The notes beneath the pieces were generated by a model. It ran no database searches, was not told the origin of the DNA, and saw nothing but the letters and a program-made list of their open reading frames with translations. Of a stretch of DNA of 12,122 bases, positions 6,646-12,122 are shown piece by piece. Each line of letters opens with the position of its first letter. Positions within the stretch are counted from its first letter, which is position 1. This stretch comes from Deltaproteobacteria bacterium (GTDB lineage Bacteria > Desulfobacterota > JAENJC01), in contig JACQYJ010000042.1 of assembly GCA_016208525.1 (NCBI GenBank), positions 1 through 12,122 on the forward strand. Direction: 5' to 3'. Both the position numbers and the translations under genes were made by a program.

Positions 6646-6679
6646 CTTTGATAAGATAAAGGCGACTTTATCATCAAAG
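6646..6679 (+). promoter_or_regulatory. Hairpin overlapping the transposase ribosome-binding site
   Basis: CTTTGAT-AA-GATAAAG (6646-6661) pairs with CTTTATCATCAAAG (6666-6679), leaving a GCGA loop (6662-6665) and a 2-base bulge. GCGA is a GNRA-type tetraloop. The 3' arm runs into the AAGGAG site at 6677-6682, ahead of the ATG at 6688. It could limit transposase translation, or be the structured repeat that the enzyme recognises as single-stranded DNA. Confidence 0.65.
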
Positions 6680-6687
6680 GAGATAAA

Positions 6688-7626
6688 ATGGCTAGGCCGT
6701 TACGCATAACATACTCAGGTGCATATTATCACATAACATCGCGGGGGAATGAGCAAAGGGACATATTCAAAAGTCAAAAGGACAGAGAGAAGTTCCTTTA
6801 CTATCTGGATTCAGCAAAGGAGCGCTACGGTGCTGCGATTCACGCATATTGCCTGATGAGCAATCATTTCCATCTGCTCCTGGAAACACCGAGGGGGAAT
6901 CTCTCAGAGATCATGCGTCACATAGTAGGCGCATACACAACTTACTTCAACATTAAGAGAAAGAGAGCAGGACACCTGTTTCAGGGGAGATACAAGTCGA
7001 TACTTATTGAGGGCGACGAATACGCAACCGAGCTTTCCCGGTATATCCATCTGAATCCGGTCAGGGCAGGAATCGTCGCCTTGCCGGAAGAATACAAGTG
7101 GTCAAGCTATCAATCGTATATTGGCCAGGTGCAGTCTCCCATATGGCTGAAAACTGATTTTGTCCTCGGTTACTTTGGCAAGACGGGCGCAGCCGCCCGA
7201 AAGAAGTACCGGGAGTTTATTGAAGACCTGGTTGGGAAGGAATATGAAAGCGCGTTAAAAGATGCAGTGGGGGCATCGATCCTTGGCAGCGCCGATTTTA
7301 TAAAAGAGATTACAGCAACACATCTAAAAGACAGAGAAGAAGACAAGAACATTCCTGCGTTACGGCATTTTGAGGAAAGGCCAATGCTTTCAGAAATATG
7401 CATGTCGGTAAAAAAGACAATAGACGGCAACGACAAGTTAGCACGGCAGGCAAGTATCTACCTCTCGCATAGATACAGCGGCGAAAGGTTGAGGGATATC
7501 GCAGAATTGTTTGATATCGGAGAAACTGCAATATGCGAGGCAAGCAAGCGGTTTTCTATGAAGATGAAGGATGACAAACTATTGCGCGATAAAGTCGATA
7601 CGATAATGGGGAGTCTTAAAAAATGA
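6688..7626 (+). CDS. REP-associated tyrosine transposase (RAYT, Y1 family)
   Basis: This 312-residue protein is a single-strand-specific transposase related to IS200/IS605 TnpA. MARPLRITYSGAYYHITSRGN is the classic start. The HUH motif is H60-F-H62 in CLMSNHFHLLLETP. GHLFQGRYKSIL follows at 95-106. The likely nucleophile is Y119 in ELSRYIHLNPVRAG, by alignment with the Y1 motif of IS200-type enzymes. The C-terminal third (about 235-300) has a DnaA-C-like helix-turn-helix: ARQASIYLSHRYSG, then LRDIAELFDIGETAICEASKR. RAYTs process REP-type hairpins and disperse them. The start is supported by AAGGAG six bases before ATG. The gene is intact and flanked by inverted repeats. Confidence 0.93.
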   Translation: MARPLRITYSGAYYHITSRGNEQRDIFKSQKDREKFLYYLDSAKERYGAAIHAYCLMSNHFHLLLETPRGNLSEIMRHIVGAYTTYFNIKRKRAGHLFQGRYKSILIEGDEYATELSRYIHLNPVRAGIVALPEEYKWSSYQSYIGQVQSPIWLKTDFVLGYFGKTGAAARKKYREFIEDLVGKEYESALKDAVGASILGSADFIKEITATHLKDREEDKNIPALRHFEERPMLSEICMSVKKTIDGNDKLARQASIYLSHRYSGERLRDIAELFDIGETAICEASKRFSMKMKDDKLLRDKVDTIMGSLKK

Positions 7627-7646
7627 GGAATGGAGACCTGACCCCT

Positions 7647-8561
7647 TTATGTTTCATTGTTGATATCAATCTCCTGGAGATTTAATGAGGTGGTCCTTCC
7701 ATACTCCACCATCCTTGTGATAACCTCGTTGATTGAGGAAACACCCTTGCACACCAGATCTATGACGGTTTCGTTCCCAGGCTCGCAGTAGTCCCGCATG
7801 TATTCTACCCCTGTCAGTATCTTCTGGAGAGGGTTTCTTATCTCATGTGCAATCTGGGCCGACATCTCGCCGATTATGGCCAGTCTCCTTTGCGTCTGTA
7901 CCTCTCTTTCTTTTTCCACCAGGGAAGAGTGAATCCTGAAGTTTTCAATAATTACTGCCGCTTCATTGGAGAAGGCCAGGAGAAAGCGGGAATCTTCATC
8001 TGTAAACTCCCCCTCAGATTTATTGATTAATATAATGAACCCCAGGACACCATCCATTCCACGAAGAAGGACAGTAAGCATTCCCTGTATCTCTTCAGAT
8101 ATCCCATTCTCATAGTGGTAATCGCTGTCGCTGTTTAACAGGTCAGATACAGTGGAGAGGTTGCTTAGGGCTTTTAAGCGTGGGTCTTCTATTGGGATGG
8201 GAAAGTTATCAAAGTCGAAACGCAGTTGCGTTGAGGCCTGGGGGAGGGCATCAACCGGCAGCTTTTCTATGTTGTAAAGGGAGGCGAGTTCTATTATTTT
8301 TTTTCCAGGATCAATAAGAAATAGCGCACCGGCCTTTGATGGGACGAGGGCTATAGCCCCCTGCAGGGCCTTCTCAAGAAGGTCATTAATATCATAGGAT
8401 TTGAGTAGAGTTCTGCTGACCTTAAGAAGGATTGAAAGCTCTGCATTCCTTCGGAGCAGCTCCTGAGCATTCTCAAACTCCCTGGTCCTGTCCTTAACAG
8501 CCCGTTTCACCTTATTCAGCCGGTTCCTGTAGCCGTATCCTATTGACCTGTGTGTCTTCAT
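7647..8561 (-). pseudogene. GAF-domain sensor histidine kinase, truncated before the ATPase domain
   Basis: The 304-residue frame has an N-terminal coiled-coil segment (about 10-45), a GAF domain (about 50-215) and a HisKA helix with the phospho-acceptor H239 in AQIAHEIRNPLQKIL. It ends at SLNLQEIDINNET, where related kinases continue into the HATPase_c domain; the N, G1 and G2 boxes are absent. The stop codon TAA lies inside the right terminal repeat of the RAYT element (7627-7650), so the element junction cut the gene. No ATPase-domain remnant appears on the far side of the element. The gene starts six bases after the aminotransferase stop, with a GAGGCAGG ribosome-binding stretch, so they were an operon. 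Without an ATPase domain it cannot autophosphorylate; it may be dead or act only as a GAF/dimerisation protein. Confidence 0.87.
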
Positions 8562-8567
8562 CCTGCC

Positions 8568-9761
8568 TCACTTCAGCATTCCAACCGCTTTTTCTACCCT
8601 GTCAATCCCCTCTTTTATCTTTTCCATTGAGGTTGCATAGGAAAGCCTCAGGAAACCTTCGGCCCCGAAGGCGCTTCCTGGAACCAGCGCCACCTTTACC
8701 TCATCAAGTAAAAGGGTCGCCATATCTGAAGAGGTTTCTATAAGTTTACCATTGAAATTCTTACCCAGCAACCCCGTGACATTCGGGAATGCATAAAAGG
8801 CTCCATTGGGCCTCATGCAGGTTATACCTTTTATCTTATTCAGCCTATCCACCATGTATACCCTTCTCCTGTCAAATTCTTTTACCATTGATGCCACGGC
8901 GTCCTGCGGGCCGACCAGCGCCTCAGTGCTTGCCTTCATGGCAATGGAGGTAGGGTTGGACGTGGACTGGCTCTGGATATTGGTCATGGCTGTAACGATT
9001 TCTTTTGCCCCTGCTGCGTAACCTATCCTCCATCCTGTCATGGCATACGCCTTTGATACGCCGTTCACAACTATGGTCAGGTCTTTTACCTCTTTGCTGA
9101 TAGATGCGATGCTTATGAACTTGAACCCCTCGTACACCAGTTTTTCATATATGTCATCGGATATAATAAGGATCTTTTTTTCTACAGCCGCCTCTGCAAT
9201 CCCCTCCAACTCCTTCCTGCTGTATAATGAGCCTGTAGGGTTGGAAGGAGAGTTGATTATAACAGCCTTTGTCTCAGGAGTTATGGCCTTCCTGAACTCC
9301 TCTGCCGTCATCTTGAAACCGTTTTTTTCAGAGGTATTGACTATTACAGGTTTTGCATCCGCCAATGCGACTATGTCAGGGTATGAGACCCAGTAGGGAG
9401 CCGGGATAATAACCTCGTTCCCTTTTTCAAGGACAGTCATAGCAATATTGTAGAGGGAGTGTTTTGCCCCGCAGGATACTATGATCTCGCCCCTTTCATA
9501 CGAGAGGCCGTTATCCTGTTTCAGTTTCTCTATTATGGCGTCCTTCAGGTCGTCAGTCCCGCCAACAGGGCAGTATTTTGTAAATCCCATTTCTATGGCC
9601 TTTATACCCGCATCCTTGATATTCTGCGGCGTGTCAAAGTCAGGCTCTCCTACGCCGAACCCTATTACATCAATCCCCTGGGCCTTCAGGGCCTTTGCCT
9701 TTGCATCAATAGCCAGTGTCGGGGATGGTTTTATTGCCTTTGCGCGTTGAGAAAGAAACAT
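8568..9761 (-). CDS. aspC: Aspartate aminotransferase (class I/II PLP-dependent)
   Basis: This 397-residue pyridoxal-phosphate enzyme is of the bacterial subgroup Ib aspartate aminotransferase type. It exchanges amino groups between aspartate and 2-oxoglutarate in the cytoplasm; related specificities (prephenate, alanine) cannot be excluded. Fold motifs in order are VIGFGVGEPDFDTP near the N-terminus, YWVSYPDIVALA, NSPSNPTGSLYSRKEL, ISDDIYEKLVYEG (PLP-binding Asp and Tyr), and VNGVSKAYAMTGWRIGYAAG, with the Schiff-base lysine in SKAYAMTGWR. FLRLSYATSMEKIKEGIDR near the end carries the substrate-binding arginine. AAGGAGGT (9779-9772) lies 10 bases before ATG and fixes the start. The gene is intact, of normal length, and followed within six bases by the truncated kinase gene. 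Confidence 0.93.
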   Translation of the reverse strand: MFLSQRAKAIKPSPTLAIDAKAKALKAQGIDVIGFGVGEPDFDTPQNIKDAGIKAIEMGFTKYCPVGGTDDLKDAIIEKLKQDNGLSYERGEIIVSCGAKHSLYNIAMTVLEKGNEVIIPAPYWVSYPDIVALADAKPVIVNTSEKNGFKMTAEEFRKAITPETKAVIINSPSNPTGSLYSRKELEGIAEAAVEKKILIISDDIYEKLVYEGFKFISIASISKEVKDLTIVVNGVSKAYAMTGWRIGYAAGAKEIVTAMTNIQSQSTSNPTSIAMKASTEALVGPQDAVASMVKEFDRRRVYMVDRLNKIKGITCMRPNGAFYAFPNVTGLLGKNFNGKLIETSSDMATLLLDEVKVALVPGSAFGAEGFLRLSYATSMEKIKEGIDRVEKAVGMLK

Positions 9762-9820
9762 CTGTTTAATTACCTCCTTGATTTTATAAATGGAAAATGG
9801 AAATCTTAAACACTGTAGAC

Positions 9821-9826
9821 ATTATA
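9821..9826 (-). promoter_or_regulatory. Possible -10 element for the aminotransferase gene
   Basis: On the minus strand a perfect TATAAT lies about 60 bases before the aspC start. The -35 position at 16-18 bases has only a poor match (CTGGTG region). The site is just downstream of the Res remnant stop at 9843. The call rests on one hexamer in AT-rich DNA. Confidence 0.35.
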
Positions 9827-9842
9827 TCTTTTTTAAATAATA

Positions 9843-9999
9843 TCACCAGTTCAATTCCGAAACCGACGAGACCGGCCCTTTGAACCTTACATCTTCAAAC
9901 TGCTCAAAGTGCGCCTTGCCGCAGTCAATCTTCATCTTTTCGCTTGGCCGCAGTTCCTGATCTTTGCCCTTTTGTCTCTTTGGCAAAGGCATCTATGTA
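9843..9999 (-). pseudogene. C-terminal remnant of a type III restriction (Res) subunit, frameshifted
   Basis: Read on the minus strand, the last 39 or so codons before TGA at 9843 spell GKDQELRPSEKMKIDCGKAH, then a tail ending SVSSVSELNW. This resembles the end of type III restriction-modification Res helicase-nuclease subunits, which close with a 'RPSEKMKIDCGKAHFE' block. Just upstream, one frame over, TAC at 9999 opens YIDAFAKETKG. This joins the tail if one A is removed from the AAAA run at about 9971-9974, so a single-base insertion broke the frame. Further upstream (10000-10116) is low-complexity AT-rich DNA with no more Res. The family call is from memory of the C-terminal motif. Confidence 0.62.
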
Positions 10000-10116
10000 G
10001 TTTCATAGATTTTATTCCAAGCTCTTTTTCTTTATTTCAAACAGTTTTAAAGAAACCTAAAATTAAAAACCCTTTATTTCCAAATGGTTATGCTGTTTCA
10101 TTTTTTGTTTTCTTTT

Positions 10117-10653
10117 TCAATCATTTTTTTTTGCCAGAAAATACACGGTTTTTGCTTTAGCCCCTTCTTTATCAATAGAGCCTTCTTTATATAGCGCATA
10201 TACCGCCTTCTGCACATCTTCACGCGGAACCTCTTTCCTCAGATGTTCAAAAATCTGCGTAACAGATGAATTGGGATTGATCTTTAAATCTTCAATAACA
10301 AGAGCTTTAAGCGTGTATGTTTCTATGGTTTTAAGAGTTGGCTTAACATTCAATTTTGCGCTGGATAGAAGTTTCGGATTAACGAGGTAGGCCGTGCCCT
10401 TTTTACTTCCCCTGCTGATTATAATCTCTTTTTCAGTTAGTTTGTACACCCATGTCCTGAGACGGTCTTCATCGGTAAGCTGCAACTCTCTTGAAAGCCT
10501 GGTAGCAAGAATCTTTTTATGGCGGGCAATAACGCCTAATGTAATAAACTCTTTTTGAGAAAGCTCAAAGTGCTGAATAATATAATCCATGACAGACAGG
10601 TCTTCTTCATTGAGTATTTTTGATGGTCTCGTAAAAAGTCTAAAAAAGGCCAA
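10117..10653 (-). pseudogene. C-terminal part of an AlbA_2/HATPase DNA-binding protein, split by insertions
   Basis: This 178-residue frame is the detached rear end of the gene whose front is at 10886-11917. The first residues (MAFFRLFTRPS) are translated from the inverted-repeat element at 10621-10732, so the native sequence begins near KILNEEDLSVMDYIIQHF. It continues as a winged-helix-like unit, SQKEFITLGVIARHKKILAT then RLSRELQLTDEDRLRTWVYK, ending in a second helical domain, SVTQIFEHLRKEVPREDVQK. Full-length relatives (AlbA_2 plus HATPase_c_4 proteins, sometimes called RecG-like transcriptional regulators) have some tens of residues linking the two parts that are missing here. Insertion was therefore accompanied by a deletion. 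A separate functional product is unlikely. Confidence 0.7.
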
Positions 10654-10732
10654 AAACCGATTTTTGGCATTAATGATTTCGCAGAGTTACAAAGGTGATT
10701 TTCTGCATTTTTGACTTTTTACGAGTGCATCA
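10621..10732. mobile_element. Miniature inverted-repeat element A (112 bp)
   Basis: The left end TGATGGTCTCGTAAAAAGTC (10621-10640) and the inverted right end GACTTTTTACGAGTGCATCA (10713-10732) match at 18 of 20 positions. Between them is a hairpin, GCCAAAAA-CCGA-TTTTTGGC (10649-10668). There is no coding capacity. It sits in the AlbA_2-family gene next to element B and shares only the termini with it, so the two use the same ends with different interiors. Confidence 0.8.
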
Positions 10733-10753
10733 TTTTTGACTGCTGGATAATCT

Positions 10754-10888
10754 TGATTCATTCGTAAAAAGTCTTTTCTGTGGTTCGACAAGCTCACCAC
10801 GAACGGAATAAAGTCAATGATTTCAACCAGACCACCGTTCGCCCTGAGCTTGTCGAAGGGTGATTTGGGACTTTTTACGAGTGCATCA
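10754..10888. mobile_element. Miniature inverted-repeat element B (135 bp)
   Basis: The ends TGATTCATTCGTAAAAAGTC (10754-10773) and GACTTTTTACGAGTGCATCA (10869-10888) are inverted repeats of about 20 bases. Nested inside is a second inverted pair: 10784-10806 (TTCGACAAGCTCACCACGAA, then CGG) and 10835-10857 (CCGTTCGCCCTGAGCTTGTC, then GAA). This inner part is the very common intergenic repeat that translates as 'FALSLSKG'. The right terminal TGA is the stop codon that ends the front half of the AlbA_2-family gene. A second copy lies at 12005-12122. Confidence 0.88.
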
Positions 10889-11917
10889 ACCGAGATCGTG
10901 GAAGATATTGATGAAATGCGGATTGCGCCTGTGTTTTTGATGAAGGATATTGTTTTTATTTATACCCAAAGGCAGTCCGCCCGGATTGCTGATCTCTAAC
11001 CTGTCGGGATAAACTTCTATCGAAATGTCCGATGATATGGTGAAATTGTGATGCGCAAAGGCATTGACCAACAGTTCCCGTATTACCTTGTCTGAATAAT
11101 GCCTCACTCTTTTGCGGAACAAACCGTCAGGGAACTCATGAAAATATTTCAGTTCCGTGGCCTTGCTTTCTATATCCAGCAAAAGCTGTTTGGGATTAAA
11201 CAGGTAATCGGCCCAAGTCTCTTTTCTTACTTTTTTATCCAAATGGTCATAAACGATATACTGAACCGTGATAGGGTATGCCAGCCGCGCTCTTTGTCTG
11301 GGATACCCCAGCCACAGAATGCCAAGATTGGTAGGATTGTTATTGTCCGACAGATTGTAATGCTCCAGTATTTCAATATCCGATTTCTCTTTGATGAAGT
11401 TTTTTACTTTGTCTGAAGAGCGGATGTCATTTACAAATTGCTTCACTTCATCGGGGTTTAGATCGTTTAAAGCAAGCGTTGGATGGACGACAAGTTCCCA
11501 CTGAAAGGCTTGTTTTTCGGCAGCGATTCGATGAATATCTTCACTTCGCACCGGCGAACACTCTTCACCTGAGCGGATATATATCTTTCCGTCAGAAGTG
11601 GTGGCAGTAGATTTTAACGACGACTGCACGGTTATAACAAAATACTCGCCGCCGTTGCTATGCTTAAGCACCTGCGAATGGAATATGCTGACAGAAAAGG
11701 CCAGCCCGCGCAACTTTTTACCCGTTTCATTAATTTCTTCTTCGGATACGCTTTGATCCGGCGGAGGCAAATGTGTTTTATCTTCAAAGCCGATATAGAT
11801 TTCCCCGCCCTGCGCATTAGCGAGACATACACAGGTTTTGGCCAAGTCTTTAAAATCAGCAGAACCAGTTCTTATCTTCTTGATGCTTTTGTATTCTTTG
11901 ATTAAGGTTTCTGTCAT
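10886..11917 (-). pseudogene. N-terminal part of an AlbA_2/HATPase DNA-binding protein, truncated by an element
   Basis: The 343-residue frame begins with an AlbA_2 (Schlafen-like) DNA-binding domain: EYKSIKKIRTGSADFKDLAK and then CLANAQGGEIYIGFEDK, roughly residues 8-110. It continues to a GHKL-type HATPase_c_4 domain: DKVIRELLVNAFAHHNFTIS around 275-295 with the N-box Asn at 285, and DRLEISNPGGLPLGI around 305-318. It stops at NPHFINIFHDLG because element B's end supplies TGA. Intact relatives continue directly into a 'LMExEGSGYDxI' segment and a winged helix, found displaced at 10117-10620. Such proteins occur as regulators and in defence or restriction-modification loci; the Res fragments on both sides fit the latter. 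The start overlaps the stop of the upstream Res remnant as ATGA. Confidence 0.82.
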
Positions 11918-12000
11918 GCTGTTTTAAACCCATTTCCCTTATTATCGGCACTGATGGCCTCTATCTGGTATTCCTGGTTGCTGTCGAAGTGGAGTTTCAT
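11914..12000 (-). pseudogene. N-terminal remnant of a type III restriction (Res) subunit
   Basis: A 28-codon frame opens MKLHFDSNQEYQIEAISA, which matches the characteristic first residues of type III Res subunits ('MKLxFxxNxxYQxxAI'). It then turns into DNKGNGFKTA and stops at TGA, overlapping the ATG of the AlbA_2-family gene as ATGA. Full Res subunits are about a thousand residues, so only the front edge remains. The inverted-repeat element copy begins five bases before its ATG, removing any native ribosome-binding site. The family call rests on about 18 residues. Confidence 0.55.
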
Positions 12001-12004
12001 TTAA

Positions 12005-12122
12005 TGATTCATTCGTAAAAAGTCTTTTCTGTGGTTCGACAAGCTCACCACGAACGTAATAAAGTCAATGATTTCAACCAGACCACCGTTCGCCCTGAGC
12101 TTGTCGAAGGGTGATTTGGGAC
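12005..12122. mobile_element. Second copy of inverted-repeat element B, cut by the window edge
   Basis: Positions 12005-12122 match 10754-10871 without gaps and with a single difference (G at 10806, T at 12057), so 117 of 118 bases agree. The left end, TGATTCATTCGTAAAAAGTC, and both inner inverted-repeat arms are present. The right terminus would lie about 17 bases beyond the window. Confidence 0.92.

Larger units (their letters stand above)
6608..7650 (+). mobile_element. RAYT element with terminal inverted repeats
   Basis: The transposase gene is bracketed by an imperfect inverted repeat of about 24 bases. The left end, 6608-6632, reads ATAAAGGGTCAGGTCTCC and then ATATTCC. The right end, 7627-7650, reads GGAATGGAGACCTGACCCC and then TTTAT. 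The core AGGGTCAGGTCTCCAT is shared, with one G and one AT of length difference. 'GGTCAGGTCT' ends are typical beside RAYT genes, where paired repeats face each other. The right end lies on the 3' end of the truncated kinase gene and the left end follows the antitoxin stop at 6584 by 23 bases. Boundaries beyond the repeats are uncertain. Confidence 0.78.

Noticed and set aside
9040..9396. 118-codon plus-strand frame
   Set aside because: It is a shadow of the aminotransferase gene with no family features.
10817..10999. Plus-strand frame with PFALSLSKGDL
   Set aside because: This is the standard translation of the common intergenic inverted repeat within element B.

Overview
The window reads as a chromosomal segment of a Gram-negative bacterium: lpxC (lipid A synthesis) is intact. 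Gene style, moderate GC and the dense families of intergenic repeats would fit an uncultured Nitrospirota- or Desulfobacterota-like lineage, but that placement is only a guess. Nearly all housekeeping content is on the minus strand. Accessory genes and decayed mobile DNA fill the space around it.

Region by region: 1-184 is non-coding with one decayed intergenic repeat. 185-746 (minus) is a BrnT toxin / BrnA antitoxin pair with a recognisable promoter and a palindromic operator. 818-4419 (minus) is an lpxC operon whose second gene is a 896-residue AddB-like protein with a C-terminal PD-(D/E)XK nuclease and an iron-sulfur cysteine set. 4420-5080 is repeat-rich and holds one unrecognised short ORF. 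5144-5819 (plus) is a Phd-type antitoxin / PIN (VapC) toxin pair, and 6059-6584 (plus) is a second BrnT toxin with a different kind of antitoxin. 6608-7650 is a RAYT (REP-associated tyrosine transposase) element bounded by inverted repeats. 7647-9761 (minus) holds an aspartate aminotransferase followed by a GAF-domain histidine kinase that is cut off after its HisKA helix, with its stop codon inside the end of the RAYT element. 9843-12122 is a wrecked defence-like locus: two ends of a type III restriction (Res) subunit flank an AlbA_2/HATPase protein, which is itself split by two small inverted-repeat elements. Another copy of one of those elements closes the window.

Working view: the ancestral backbone was probably aminotransferase - histidine kinase - (lost DNA) - lpxC - addB-like, all in one direction. 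The stretch between the kinase and lpxC is now occupied by two toxin-antitoxin modules, repeats and the RAYT element, and the kinase ATPase domain has been lost. The right-hand end preserves the remains of a restriction or defence cassette. No clearly new functional system is visible. The most unusual items are the Res-AlbA_2-Res sandwich, the miniature elements with nested inverted repeats, and the kinase ended by a mobile element terminus.
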